DNA from: Lapidilactobacillus wuchangensis
Lineage (GTDB): Bacteria; Bacillota; Bacilli; Lactobacillales; Lactobacillaceae
Direction: 5' to 3'
Assembly (NCBI RefSeq): GCF_003946645.1
Contig: NZ_RHOU01000003.1
Span: forward strand, 123,905 to 187,904
DNA: 64,000 bases
Shown here: piece after piece, positions 39,362 to 49,370 of the stretch
Layout of the letters: each line of letters begins with the position of its first letter
How positions within the stretch are numbered: the first letter of the stretch is position 1
The notes under the pieces: generated by a model
Seen by the model: the letters and a program-made list of their open reading frames with translations, nothing else
The model's database searches: none
Told to the model about the DNA's origin: nothing
Made by a program: the position numbers and the translations under genes

Positions 39362-39955
39362 TTAATGACTCAGTTGTTTTAAACCAGCACGAACATAAGC
39401 GTCAGCGCTGCTTAAATCTAAAGCTGCTAGTTGTGGTTCAATCTTATCTAACTCTCGTTGACTATAGCCCAGCGCCGCTAAAGCTGCTAGCCCATCTGCC
39501 AAAATCGGATTAGCGGAAGCAGGACCCACTGACTCTGGTGTAAATAATGTTGCCGTTTCGCTTTGACCAAGTTTATCCTTCAAATCAAGAATAATCTGTT
39601 GGGCAGTCTTTTTCCCCACCCCAGGAAACTTGGTTAAGAAACGGACATCCTCAGTCCGAATCGCGGTTAACAAACCATGATGATCATCGGTCGCCAAAAT
39701 CGCTAACGCACTTTTTGGCCCGATACCAGAAACACTGGTTAATTGATCGAACAGTGCTTTCTCGGCTTGATCACGGAAGCCATACAAAACTTGTTCAGTT
39801 TCACGAATGATCTGTTCCACATAAATTGTCACCGTGTCGCCTTCGTGATATTGATAGGGATTACCTAACAACAGCCGAAAACCAATTGGCCCCACAGATA
39901 GTACTAAATAATCGGGCTGAATGGCCACGACCTTGCCAGTTAAAAATTCAAACAT
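39362..39955 (-). CDS. ruvA: Holliday junction DNA-binding protein RuvA
   Basis: 197 aa: N-terminal OB fold (MFEFLTGKVV), tandem helix-hairpin-helix (SGIGPKSAL, PGVGKKTAQ) and a C-terminal RuvB-binding domain. ATG at 39955 has GTGGGGG upstream; the frame from 39967 adds four residues. Follows mutL closely. Confidence 0.96.
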   Translation of the reverse strand: MFEFLTGKVVAIQPDYLVLSVGPIGFRLLLGNPYQYHEGDTVTIYVEQIIRETEQVLYGFRDQAEKALFDQLTSVSGIGPKSALAILATDDHHGLLTAIRTEDVRFLTKFPGVGKKTAQQIILDLKDKLGQSETATLFTPESVGPASANPILADGLAALAALGYSQRELDKIEPQLAALDLSSADAYVRAGLKQLSH

Positions 39956-39973
39956 ATGAACCCCCACTTTATT

Positions 39974-42124
39974 TTATTGATAGGACTCACCTTGCCAAGA
40001 ATGATGAGAATCTTGAATTCGTTTAAACATTCGTTCCAAATCTTGATTACTATAATGAACCAAAACGGGCCGACCATGCGGGCAATTAAAAGGATTCTCA
40101 GTCTGCGCTAAATCATGAAGCAACTGCTTAGCCTGCTCTGGCTCCATGTGATGATTGGCCTTGATTGAGCCCTTACATGCAGCCATAATTGCGGTTTTTT
40201 CCCGGAATTTAGCCACAGAAATTTTGCCATCAGTTAAGAAATAATCGATCATTTCCCGAACCATTGCTTCTTCCTGACCAGCTTTAAACCAAGTGGGATG
40301 ACTATGGAGAATAAAAGTATTATCGCCAAATTCTTCCAACTGCAGGCCCACATCGGCCAACAATGGCAGATGTTCTTTAATTATCAAGTAATCACTAACG
40401 GAATAAGTTAGCACTAACGGTACTAACAAGTTCTGCTGATCCGCGGTCACTTGGCCAATAGTCACCCGCAATTGCTCATATTTCACCCGTTCTTGGGCCG
40501 CATGCTGATCCAATAAATAAAAACCATCGTCACTTTCGGCAATTAAATAAGTGCCATGAATTTGACCTAAATAACGTAATTCGGGAAAGCGGACTGGCGC
40601 AGCGGTAGTGCCAGGTGCGCTAGTCTCGTTTTCAAACAAGCCCGTCTGTTCTGTCTTAGTTGCGACTTCCGGTGCCGGCTTTTCCACTGGCTTGGGTTGA
40701 TTAAAGGGACGCGGTTTAGCATCTTGAGCCAACCACTGATCCCAAGCTTGTAAAACCGGCTGATCTTTGAACGGATTTTCGACTAGCGGCGCCTCAGTTA
40801 AGGCCGTTAGTTCGTCGGCATTATCAGACGCATTAGTTGCTACAGCGCTGGTTGCTGCCGGATCAGTTGCCTCAGGATTAGCTGACTTTTCCGGAGAACT
40901 GTTCTCAGCAATGGTATCAGCGGCTGGCGTTGAATTAGTAGCGCTGTTTTCTGGATTAGCAGCAGTTGTATAATCGATCACTGAGTTTGCTGGCGCGTTA
41001 ACGTGCGTAGTTGTAGCGGCTGGTGGCACTGGTTGTTGCGCTTGGTGACTCGCCTGGGCCAAATCAGTCGATAATTTGTTGAAATCAACTTTGGGCTGAT
41101 GGCTAGCTAAATTCGTAAGAGCGTCTGGAATCAAATTCTGAGCAGCCAAGGCTTGGCGGACAGTCGTTTCCACTAACTCAGTCAACTCGGGTTCTTTGCT
41201 CAGACGGACCTCTTTTTTAGTAGGATGGACATTCACATCGACGAGCAACGGATCCATCGTCAATTGAATAATCGCGACTGGATAGCGGCCCACCATTAGC
41301 TTAGTGCCATAACCTTGAATCAAAGCCTTCGTCAAGGCGTAATTCTTAATATAACGACCATTGATCAAGAAAGAGATGTAGTTATTGCTGGAACGGGTGA
41401 CGGCTGGCCGCGAAATGAAGCCATTGACCTTAAAATCAAGATCATCATTGCTGATCGGCAGCAATTCTTGGGCCACGCTAGCCCCGTAAATACCGGCAAT
41501 AGCTTGTTGCAAATTACCATTGCCTGCTGACAAAACGAGCTGGTGGCCATTATTGATCAAGGTAAATGCAACTTTAGGATAGCTTAAAACTACCCGATTC
41601 ATGAAATCGGCACTATGACGTAACTCCGTGGTTTGCGACTTCATATATTTCAAACGAGCCGGGGTATTATAAAACAAATCGTTCACCGTAATTGTGGTTC
41701 CTTGGGGATGACTGGCTAATTTAATTGTCGGCGTTTCATCAGCAGTAATGTTCATTTCACGGCCGGTGTTGACACCACCAGTGCTGGTTTTCAACTGCAC
41801 CTTAGCCACTGAAGCAATACTGGCTAAGGCTTCACCGCGAAAACCTAGTGAGTGGACGCGAAACAAATCTTCCCGCGAATTAATTTTACTAGTGGTATGA
41901 CGACGAAAAGCAATTTCCAAATCATCCGGCGCAAAACCGGAACCATTATCAATCACCTGAACTTGTTTCAAACCTGCATCAGTTAAGAAAACTTGAACTT
42001 TAGTGGCGCCAGCATCAACGGCATTCTCCACCAACTCTTTCACCACTGAAGCTGGTCGTTCGATCACTTCCCCAGCGGCAATTTGATTACTTAATAATGT
42101 TGATAATTGATGAATCTTGCCCAT
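39974..42124 (-). CDS. mutL: DNA mismatch repair protein MutL (endonuclease type)
   Basis: 716 aa. N-terminal GHKL ATPase (VENAVDAGATKV, DNGSGF, GFRGEALASI), then a low-complexity linker of roughly 140 residues rich in Ala, Thr, Pro and Asn (about 350-490), then a C-terminal domain. The endonuclease metal motif DQHAAQERVKYE is intact, with ACKGSIK and CPHGRP, so it should nick DNA as in bacteria lacking MutH. ATG follows TAGGAG. 12 nt after mutS. Confidence 0.97.
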   Translation of the reverse strand: MGKIHQLSTLLSNQIAAGEVIERPASVVKELVENAVDAGATKVQVFLTDAGLKQVQVIDNGSGFAPDDLEIAFRRHTTSKINSREDLFRVHSLGFRGEALASIASVAKVQLKTSTGGVNTGREMNITADETPTIKLASHPQGTTITVNDLFYNTPARLKYMKSQTTELRHSADFMNRVVLSYPKVAFTLINNGHQLVLSAGNGNLQQAIAGIYGASVAQELLPISNDDLDFKVNGFISRPAVTRSSNNYISFLINGRYIKNYALTKALIQGYGTKLMVGRYPVAIIQLTMDPLLVDVNVHPTKKEVRLSKEPELTELVETTVRQALAAQNLIPDALTNLASHQPKVDFNKLSTDLAQASHQAQQPVPPAATTTHVNAPANSVIDYTTAANPENSATNSTPAADTIAENSSPEKSANPEATDPAATSAVATNASDNADELTALTEAPLVENPFKDQPVLQAWDQWLAQDAKPRPFNQPKPVEKPAPEVATKTEQTGLFENETSAPGTTAAPVRFPELRYLGQIHGTYLIAESDDGFYLLDQHAAQERVKYEQLRVTIGQVTADQQNLLVPLVLTYSVSDYLIIKEHLPLLADVGLQLEEFGDNTFILHSHPTWFKAGQEEAMVREMIDYFLTDGKISVAKFREKTAIMAACKGSIKANHHMEPEQAKQLLHDLAQTENPFNCPHGRPVLVHYSNQDLERMFKRIQDSHHSWQGESYQ

Positions 42125-42136
42125 TGAGTGTCACTC

Positions 42137-44740
42137 CTAACTTTCTTGTAATAAAGATTGCCAATGTTGAATTAAATTTAAAGCTTGCATTGGCGTCATT
42201 TGATTTAAATCAGCAGCCTTAACTTCGCCAGCCAAGTTCTGCAAGGCTGGATCAACTGGTTGCTCTTCAGCCACAGTTGGTAATGGCTCCGGTTCGACTG
42301 CCAAATTAAACAGAGGAATCTGTTCAGTTAGCTCAGCATCACCATCAGCCAAATCATTGCCCTCAGCTTCCAAAACTCGTAAAACTTTACCAGCGCGTTT
42401 AATGACAGCATTTGGCAAACCAGCAAGTTGAGCCACATGAATCCCGTAAGATTTATCGGCGGGACCAGGTAAAACTTGATGCAGGAAAATCAAGTGACCG
42501 TGTTCCTCAGTGGCGCCGACATGCACGTTACGTAATTTTGGCAAGCGTTCGGCTAATTGGGTCAATTCGTGATAATGGGTCGAAAAAAGCGTCTTTGCCC
42601 CCAGATGATCATGAATATACTCAATAATCGCGTCAGCCAAAGCAATCCCATCATAAGTTGCCGTCCCGCGACCTAATTCATCAAACAACAACAAGCTACG
42701 CGAAGTTGCTTGAGTTAAGGCCTGATTAGCCTCTTTCATTTCCACCATAAAGGTACTTTCGCCAGAAATCAAATCATCGGCGGCCCCAATGCGGGTAAAA
42801 ATCTGATCAAAAATTGGCAACACCGCTGATTCAGCGGGAACAAAACAGCCAATTTGCGCCAGAATCACAATCAAACCAAGTTGGCGCATATAAGTACTTT
42901 TACCAGACATATTCGGACCAGTAATCAGGAGAATATTTGTTTGGGCATCCATTTCAATTGAGTTGGGGATAAATTCGTTGGCTGCTAACACGCGTTCAAC
43001 CACGGGATGCCGCCCTTTGATCACTTTAATATCTTGACTAGTGGTACTTAATTCGGGACGAACATAATGTTCCTGTTCGCTGACAACGGCGAAACTTTGT
43101 AAAACATCCAGTGCCGAAATAACTTTGGCTAATTGTTGAATCCGCTTCGTTTCCGCTTTGACTTGATCACGAACTTGAACGAAAATTTGATATTCCAATT
43201 CAGTCGAACGATCTTGCGCCTGCAAAATCAAGGCTTCATGTTCTTTTAATTCCGGGGTAATATAGCGTTCCGCGTTGGTCAAGGTTTGCTTGCGAGAATA
43301 ACGGTCTTCCGGCACCAGCGCTTTATTAGCGTTCGTCACTTCGATGTAATAACCAAACACCCGTGTATAACCGACCTTCAAGGTGCTAATGCCAGTAAGT
43401 TTGCGCTCTTTGGCTTCCAAAGCTGCGAGCCAGCCCTTACCGTTTTCCATGGCATCCCGATATTGATCAAGCTGTTCATTATATTGGGGCTTGATCACGT
43501 GGCCTTCAGTAATCGAAATTGGCGCATCTTCCGAAATGGCGGCACTGATCAAAGCCCGCACATCCGTTAGTTCATCTAGTTGTTCCTGATAAGAATCCAA
43601 AGCACTGCCACTCATTTTTGCTAAAGTGGCTTTAATTAATGGTACCTGATTTAAGGAATTTAACAGCTGAATTAGATCGCGACCATTCGCACTGCCAAAC
43701 GCAATCCGGCCTGCTAGCCGCTCCAGATCATAGACTTTCTGTAAAGCCTTCTGTAAATCTAGGCGTTCAAAGTAATGGGCAATTAAGGTCGTCACCACAT
43801 CTTGACGCCGATTTAATTCGGCCTGATCCAATAACGGCCGATCAAGCCATTGCTTCAATAAACGACCACCCATCGCCGTTTTGGTTTTATCTAACAACCA
43901 CAACAAGGTGCCATCGCGCTTACCCGTCCGCAGCGAATTGAAAACTTCCAAATTGGCCTTAACCGTATGATCCATCCGTAAGTACTGATCAATTTGGTAG
44001 GCCTCAGCCAGTTGCAAATGGCCTAAGGAGCGCTTTTGCGTTGCCAACAAATAACTAATTAAAATCTGTAAAGCTTGCCGTTGATCCTGATCAGTAATTC
44101 GTTGAGCGGTGAAACTGAATTCACTGGATTCCGCCAATTGCTTATTTTTGGACAACATTAAACCCAGTTTGATCAGTGTTTTTTGCTGGTCTTTAGGTAA
44201 CTCGTTGGTGATCACAACTTCTTTAGTATTTAAGTTCAGCAACTCATTCATCACTTCGCCAAATGAATGCAGTGACGTCACCTTAACTTCACCAGTGGTT
44301 AAATCAGCATAAGCCAAGGCATAGTTGTTCTTTGCCACTTGTAAGGCGGTTAAATAATTATTTTGTTTCGCGGCGCTAGGGTCTTGATCCATCATCGTTC
44401 CTGGCGTAATCAATTGAATAACTTCCCGCTTGACCATACCTTGAGCCAATTTAGGATCTTCCATTTGTTCACAAATCGCAACTTTATAACCCTTGTCCAC
44501 CAAAATATCAATATAGTTTTGGGCCGCGTGGTGCGGTACACCACACATCGGAATCGGGTCAGTAGCACTTTTATTCCGCGCAGTTAAAGTCAGTTCAAGA
44601 ATTTGCGAACCCTTAATGGCGTCATCATAAAAAAGTTCATAAAAATCGCCAATTCGGTAAAAAAGAAAAGTATCTTGGTAATCTTTCTTAATCGCCAAGT
44701 ATTGTTGCATCATCGGCGTATCTTTCGTCTTCTGTGGCAT
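42137..44740 (-). CDS. mutS: DNA mismatch repair protein MutS
   Basis: Mismatch recognition ATPase, 867 aa. The mismatch-reading Phe33 and Glu35 lie in GDFYELF; the Walker [10 protein letters not shown] and Walker [12 protein letters not shown] motifs and the C-terminal helix-turn-helix are present. ATG follows TAGGAGAG. Second gene of the ymdB-mutS-mutL-ruvAB-queA operon. Confidence 0.97.
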   Translation of the reverse strand: MPQKTKDTPMMQQYLAIKKDYQDTFLFYRIGDFYELFYDDAIKGSQILELTLTARNKSATDPIPMCGVPHHAAQNYIDILVDKGYKVAICEQMEDPKLAQGMVKREVIQLITPGTMMDQDPSAAKQNNYLTALQVAKNNYALAYADLTTGEVKVTSLHSFGEVMNELLNLNTKEVVITNELPKDQQKTLIKLGLMLSKNKQLAESSEFSFTAQRITDQDQRQALQILISYLLATQKRSLGHLQLAEAYQIDQYLRMDHTVKANLEVFNSLRTGKRDGTLLWLLDKTKTAMGGRLLKQWLDRPLLDQAELNRRQDVVTTLIAHYFERLDLQKALQKVYDLERLAGRIAFGSANGRDLIQLLNSLNQVPLIKATLAKMSGSALDSYQEQLDELTDVRALISAAISEDAPISITEGHVIKPQYNEQLDQYRDAMENGKGWLAALEAKERKLTGISTLKVGYTRVFGYYIEVTNANKALVPEDRYSRKQTLTNAERYITPELKEHEALILQAQDRSTELEYQIFVQVRDQVKAETKRIQQLAKVISALDVLQSFAVVSEQEHYVRPELSTTSQDIKVIKGRHPVVERVLAANEFIPNSIEMDAQTNILLITGPNMSGKSTYMRQLGLIVILAQIGCFVPAESAVLPIFDQIFTRIGAADDLISGESTFMVEMKEANQALTQATSRSLLLFDELGRGTATYDGIALADAIIEYIHDHLGAKTLFSTHYHELTQLAERLPKLRNVHVGATEEHGHLIFLHQVLPGPADKSYGIHVAQLAGLPNAVIKRAGKVLRVLEAEGNDLADGDAELTEQIPLFNLAVEPEPLPTVAEEQPVDPALQNLAGEVKAADLNQMTPMQALNLIQHWQSLLQES

Positions 44741-44752
44741 CTAACTCTCCTA

Positions 44753-45553
44753 CTATTCTAAAAACGGCCGATCAGGATTAATGCTAAATGGTTGCAGCTT
44801 ACGAGCCTGACCGGTTTTTTCGTCTAATTCAAAATAACAACCATTCAGTTGACCGGGACCACTCTTCGGTGTTTCAAAGCGAACCGGTAAATTCGTCCGG
44901 AATTTCTCGATTACCCGATCTTTATTCATTCCCAGGATTTCGTTGTAAGGGCCAGTCATCCCGGCATCAGTCAAATAAGCGGTGCCTTTTGGTAAAATCC
45001 GGGCATCATTGGTTTGCACATGAGTATGAGTGCCAATTACCGCTGCCACGCGACCATCCAAGTACCAAGCCATCGCTAATTTTTCGCTAGTCGTTTCCGC
45101 ATGAAAATCAACAAAAATCAAATCACACTTGTCCTGCAATTCAGCCACTAATTCATCGGCCTTAGCGAAAGGATCATCAATCGGATTAATAAACACGCGA
45201 CCTTGAAGATTGATCACGCCAACAACCGTTTGATTGATTTTGACCAACGTATAACCTTGCCCTGGTGTGGTCGCCGCTGGATAATTGGCTGGCCGCACCA
45301 ACTTCTTGGCCTCATCAATAAACTCAAAAATTTCTTGCTTATCAAAGGTGTGATTGCCCATGGTAACCACATCGGCCCCAGCCTGCAAAATCAGCTTATA
45401 AAGTGACCGAGTAATGCCCTTACCACTGGCAATATTTTCGCCATTAACAATCGTTAGTTGTGGCCGATATTTTGTTTTTAACTTTGGTAAATAAGTGGTT
45501 AACATCGTTTGACCGATTTCACCCATGACGTCGCCAATAAAAATAACCCGCAT
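44753..45553 (-). CDS. ymdB: YmdB-type metallophosphoesterase
   Basis: 266 aa calcineurin-like phosphoesterase (FIGDVMGEIG, NGENIASG, MGNHTFD, GTHTHVQTND metal ligands). The B. subtilis homologue hydrolyses 2',3'-cyclic nucleotides and affects biofilm/motility gene expression. ATG at 45553 has AGAGGAAAA upstream; the longer frame to 45589 is unlikely. First gene of the mismatch-repair operon. Confidence 0.94.
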   Translation of the reverse strand: MRVIFIGDVMGEIGQTMLTTYLPKLKTKYRPQLTIVNGENIASGKGITRSLYKLILQAGADVVTMGNHTFDKQEIFEFIDEAKKLVRPANYPAATTPGQGYTLVKINQTVVGVINLQGRVFINPIDDPFAKADELVAELQDKCDLIFVDFHAETTSEKLAMAWYLDGRVAAVIGTHTHVQTNDARILPKGTAYLTDAGMTGPYNEILGMNKDRVIEKFRTNLPVRFETPKSGPGQLNGCYFELDEKTGQARKLQPFSINPDRPFLE

Positions 45554-45676
45554 AATTTTCCTCTTTCCATAATCAATTAATTTTACCATAATTAGGCCGA
45601 CAATTCAGAGCGACTTCTGGCAAACGCCACTGTTAAAAGCGCCATTTTACGGTCTGATATTTAAGCGGATTAAGGG

Positions 45677-45721
45677 TAAAAAAATAATTCCGCGACAATT
45701 AGCTCGTCGTCACAGAATTAT
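45677..45721 (-). terminator. Terminator upstream of ymdB
   Basis: Stem ATAATTC/GAATTAT (45684-45690 and 45715-45721) with inner GAC/GTC pairs, then TTTTTTT on the minus strand. It would stop transcripts arriving from the envelope operon and repeat R7. Confidence 0.75.
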
Positions 45722-45856
45722 GATTGTGCAAATAAAATGGTTCAATCTGAATTAATTAAACTTCCTAACTAAATAATAGCATGCTTGTCAAATTTGTTTG
45801 AATAAAATAACTGTGTTAAATAATTTCTTTTTAAATATTTAGTGAAGATGATCAAA

Positions 45857-45945
45857 CAGAATTGAGTCTGACTCTATTGCGGGCTTGCTGGTTGTGGAAC
45901 GCGGCCAGCATCGATTTGAACCAATTGAAGACTAAAATTCAAAAC
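45857..45945. repeat. Half copy of the structured repeat (minus), next to R7
   Basis: Outer tail, arm (GGGCTTGCTGGTTG), GGAACGCGGCC core and half of P4 (GATTTGAACCAATTG); no 5' half. Confidence 0.75.
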
Positions 45946-45969
45946 CGTTAAACCATGATTATGGTGTTG

Positions 45970-46602
45970 AAACAGAATTAGTTCTGACTCCATTGCGGGC
46001 TGCTTGGCGTGGAACGCGGCCGACGTTGATCTGAGCCAATTACAAACCGAATTGTCACAGATGCAAGTCTTATTGTAAGTGCTAAAGCACCAACAATAAT
46101 TTGGCGGCTGACCCCAAGATCCCTCCATTCCGTCTGGAGTTAAGGTGGCGCACTTCAGTTTTTTTGATACTTAAATTAATTTCAGTGGGACTAATCAACT
46201 AAATCCGAATTGTTGCCACAATTGAACAACAGCACCAAAAAAGTGAGATTAACAGTTTCTGGTTTTATCCAGAAATCTTGTCAAACAGAATCAGTACTTT
46301 ACTCCATTCTGCTTTTCTAATTAGTGGTACTGAATTTTGTTAGTTTCCACAGCTGGTTGCTGGGCGATTGACATCCAGCTTCACTAGTATTGCCTTGATA
46401 TCGACTAAATCTAAAGTGGACCACGCTAGCTCAAAACGCAGTGGAGGCCGCCGGGTTGTCAGTCGCCAAATTCTTCTTGCCGCTTTAGCGGTTAGAAGAA
46501 GGGTTGTATTTGAGATTGTTGCAACGCAATAAGCTCAAATCAATCCCGGTAACGTTCCACAACCCGCCGACCGCAACGGAGTTGTCCGCTTTTCTGCCTA
46601 AA
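45970..46602. repeat. Composite structured repeat R7 (module A minus, module B plus)
   Basis: Module A arms CTTGGCG (46003-46009) and CCCCAAG (46112-46118), one C-C mismatch. Module B arms CGGGTTG/CAACCCG (46452-46458 and 46560-46566). Spacer close to R1. The only T-tailed terminator I find below the envelope operon is at 45677-45721, so R7 could be transcribed as part of its 3' untranslated region. Confidence 0.9.
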
Positions 46603-46611
46603 ACTAATTTT

Positions 46612-46672
46612 AGTTTTAAATCGACGGTCCTAGCGCTCCACGCCATAAAAATCGCTAGACCCCGGCCTCTCT
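46612..46672. repeat. Remnant of a C-type half module (plus)
   Basis: AAATCGACGG ... GCGCTCCACGCC followed by a GGTC..TAGCG/CGCTA.GACC hairpin, resembling the 3' half of the R5 right module. It abuts R7 and the end of the acyltransferase gene. Confidence 0.55.
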
Positions 46673-46686
46673 CAACTAGGAAGTGA

Positions 46687-47553
46687 TCAGGATTGGTCAC
46701 TTCCACGCCAGCCCGCAATATCTTCCGGCTGGAAATCAGCTGTCATTTTAACACCATAGGCCTGCTCGTAAGCCCGAACTTTCTGCCGATAATCCTGGGC
46801 CATCATCGCTTCACTATTTGCCGCTACACTTTTAGCCGGATCGGGGTAAATCACTGGCAGAATATGAACCGTATATTGAATCTGCTGAAATTCATCATTA
46901 TCCATCTTTGGTTCCGCGGTCATCGTCACGAAACAGGACAAAATCGGCTGTTTCAGTTTAGCCGCATAATAATAAGCGCCACGTTTCGGCGGCCGCGGTT
47001 TCCGATAATTAAACCACATTTCCTGCTCTGGATAAATCAAAACAAAATTTCCCTGTTGCAATTTACTCGCCAATAAATTCGGAAAAGTCCTGCCCATATA
47101 ATTCATGCCATGACCAATTGGTAAAATATCATCATAATTCATCATGAAGCCAATAAAGCCAGTCATTTTCAGATTTGTCGGCTGACTGACAATATATAAT
47201 CGCCGGTGTCGAACTTTCTGCACCATTTTGCGAATCGCGGTATTTTCTAAAGGATTGAAATGATTGCTGGTAATAATCGCACCACCCTTAAAATGCCGCA
47301 AATTTTCAATACCGACAATTTTCGTATGCCGATTTAAATAATCGGTGGATAAGCGCATCATGCTGCGGGCAACAACATTTTTAAAATGATAATTTAAACG
47401 CTGAGTCGCCGCTAAATGATTTTGTAATAACGCCTGTTCTTCATGGGTTGTTAATTCAGGATCGCCAATTTCGACTTTGGCATTGAATTGTTTCGTTGCC
47501 ACCGAGTGCTCAATATTGGCAACAACCGCTTTTTTACTCCCGCCGATAATCAT
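46687..47553 (-). CDS. PlsC-like acyltransferase (second of the operon)
   Basis: 288 aa, related to the lysophospholipid/1-acylglycerol-3-phosphate acyltransferase fold. The catalytic block reads SNHFNPLEN, an H-X4-E variant of H-X4-D, and the second block is LIYPEQEMWF rather than EGTR. No signal peptide; likely a peripheral membrane enzyme. Its ATG overlaps the preceding glycosyltransferase stop by 4 nt. Probably acylates a glycolipid or glycopolymer intermediate, which is an inference from context. Confidence 0.75.
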   Translation of the reverse strand: MIIGGSKKAVVANIEHSVATKQFNAKVEIGDPELTTHEEQALLQNHLAATQRLNYHFKNVVARSMMRLSTDYLNRHTKIVGIENLRHFKGGAIITSNHFNPLENTAIRKMVQKVRHRRLYIVSQPTNLKMTGFIGFMMNYDDILPIGHGMNYMGRTFPNLLASKLQQGNFVLIYPEQEMWFNYRKPRPPKRGAYYYAAKLKQPILSCFVTMTAEPKMDNDEFQQIQYTVHILPVIYPDPAKSVAANSEAMMAQDYRQKVRAYEQAYGVKMTADFQPEDIAGWRGSDQS

Positions 47554-48509
47554 AACTGCACCTGTTCACCTTGTGCTCGTGCCTGCTTAAACGTGAATGT
47601 CTCATCAGGAAAAGCAATAATTCGTTGCATTAATAAATCTTTATGTTCCGCATCAGCAGCGGTTTGACTTGGCGAATACTGGGCTAACTGGGCCCGCAAT
47701 TCGTCTTGATAATCAGTCTGATCGGCAAATTGCCAGAATAAATCGGCGTATGGCACCTCAGCATAACACCAAGGTTTCCCAAATAAATTGTAATGGACGA
47801 TTGCTGGCTGACCGGCAACCGGTAAAGCGTGCTCCGTTTGCAAATTCCAAGTCGGTCCTAAATAAGTGGTCCGGCCGTAACAAATACCATTGAGATAATC
47901 CTGATCAGGGGCAATCAGTTGAAAGTGATATTGATTGAGCAGCTTCAGAAAATGCTGACTAAATTTTTCGGCGCGTAAAGCTTTTAGATTAAGTAAAAGC
48001 ACCCCGGAATTAATATAATGATCAGGATCAACGCCCACGGCCAATTCGGCATAGCGCCGAGTGCGCGGATCGCTACAAATAAAGGCATCAGGAATCGCAC
48101 CAATCAAATGACTGCCTAAATCCTGTTGGGCCAATTGCGCAATGTCCGTCGTAATAATCGTATCAGCATCTAAATAAACGCCTTGATCATATTCCGGGAA
48201 TAGGTCAGCAATAAATAAGCGATAATAAATCGTCAAGGTGAAATAATCAGCTCGTAAAGTGTTGTCATCACCACCGAATTGAGTCAATAGATCTGGGGTC
48301 AGTTGATAGAACGTAATTGGACAATTATCAGTGGCCATTTTACCTAAGCGCTGCTGATTAGCTAACGTTAACTTTTGATACAAAACAATCACTTGGTATT
48401 TTTGCTCTGGATTTAAATGAGTTAGCAATGATTGCAAAGAAGCGGCTAAGTATGGGGCATATTGATCATTGATACCATAAAAAATAGGAATAACTGCTGT
48501 TTTCATCAT
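47550..48509 (-). CDS. GT8-family glycosyltransferase
   Basis: 319 aa. Retaining GT-A fold of the galactosyl/glucosyltransferase type: VIPIFYGINDQYAPYLAASLQSL N-terminal part, DxD-type metal motif DAD (114-116, YLDADTII) and the INSGVLLLNL block. Start is the first of two ATGs after GGAGGCACTTG; a TTG before it is not needed. Third glycan-related gene of the TetR-controlled operon. Donor and acceptor unknown. Confidence 0.88.
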   Translation of the reverse strand: MMKTAVIPIFYGINDQYAPYLAASLQSLLTHLNPEQKYQVIVLYQKLTLANQQRLGKMATDNCPITFYQLTPDLLTQFGGDDNTLRADYFTLTIYYRLFIADLFPEYDQGVYLDADTIITTDIAQLAQQDLGSHLIGAIPDAFICSDPRTRRYAELAVGVDPDHYINSGVLLLNLKALRAEKFSQHFLKLLNQYHFQLIAPDQDYLNGICYGRTTYLGPTWNLQTEHALPVAGQPAIVHYNLFGKPWCYAEVPYADLFWQFADQTDYQDELRAQLAQYSPSQTAADAEHKDLLMQRIIAFPDETFTFKQARAQGEQVQL

Positions 48510-48539
48510 CAAGTGCCTCCAATTTTTTTCATAAATTAA

Positions 48540-49370
48540 TTAAAACTTCGTGGTACTAGCGGTCAGCTCGTGGTAACTCTGAAATAAATCATCGTAATCG
48601 TGCAACCCTAGCTGCTCCTGAACAGCCGTCATCTGCCAAGGTTTAATCGTTACCGTATGAAACCAGGGAAAGAATCGAAAACTAGTCGTAAAGTGTTGAA
48701 AAACCGTGTCTGCTTGCCGCCGATGTTGTTCATTAAATTTGACTGGCGCTATTTTCTTGTAACGCGCCAATTTATTTAAGGCAGACTGATCAGGCATAAA
48801 CATTCGTTGTTCACGACAACGTTGGCGACAGGCCGCAAATAATCCGTTCTGCCGAATTTGTCCTAAATTCAGTAACAACACCCCTGAATTTAAATAATCT
48901 AAATGGGTCCAACTTTGATGGAAGAACCAGCGACCATAATGATCTAAAACACCAACCAGATCATTCCCGGCAAAATCCTGCTGATAAAACGCTTGAAAAT
49001 CTTGGCAGCAGAGCACATCAGTATCCAAATACAAGAGCCGCTCCGGTAATAACGTCACTTGATCCGCATAAAGCCGCAACATGCAATTAGGTGTAAATGA
49101 CGTGGCTAGATTGGCAGTTGGTGGCGTTGCGGCGAATAAATCACTAATGTCGATTTTAATAATCTCACTTGTATCATGACGAGCCTGTAGTTTGGCTTGC
49201 AATAAAGCAATCGGCTGTTCAGCTAGTGGTTGAAATTGGTGACTAGCCGTGGTAATTGTGGCGGTCAGAACATAAATATGCAGTGGTTCCTGAGTTTGCG
49301 CCATTAATGACAAGACTGACAACTCTAAACCAGTCGCCATTTTGTTATCGCCGCAGTATAAAATATTCAT
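48540..49370 (-). CDS. GT8-family glycosyltransferase
   Basis: 276 aa, same family as the next gene but clearly diverged. DTD motif at 116-118 (YLDTDVLC), NSGVLLLNLGQI block, and an N-terminal MNILYCGDNKMATGLELSVLS. Overlaps the preceding acyltransferase stop by 4 nt, and 30 nt separate it from the second GT8 gene. Two different GT8 enzymes imply at least two sequential sugar transfers, for example onto a lipid or wall polymer. Confidence 0.88.
   Translation of the reverse strand: MNILYCGDNKMATGLELSVLSLMAQTQEPLHIYVLTATITTASHQFQPLAEQPIALLQAKLQARHDTSEIIKIDISDLFAATPPTANLATSFTPNCMLRLYADQVTLLPERLLYLDTDVLCCQDFQAFYQQDFAGNDLVGVLDHYGRWFFHQSWTHLDYLNSGVLLLNLGQIRQNGLFAACRQRCREQRMFMPDQSALNKLARYKKIAPVKFNEQHRRQADTVFQHFTTSFRFFPWFHTVTIKPWQMTAVQEQLGLHDYDDLFQSYHELTASTTKF

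Noticed and set aside
46676..46702. GGAAGTGA/TCACTTCC hairpin at the end of the acyltransferase gene as a terminator
   Set aside because: It overlaps the coding end and has no T run on the minus strand.
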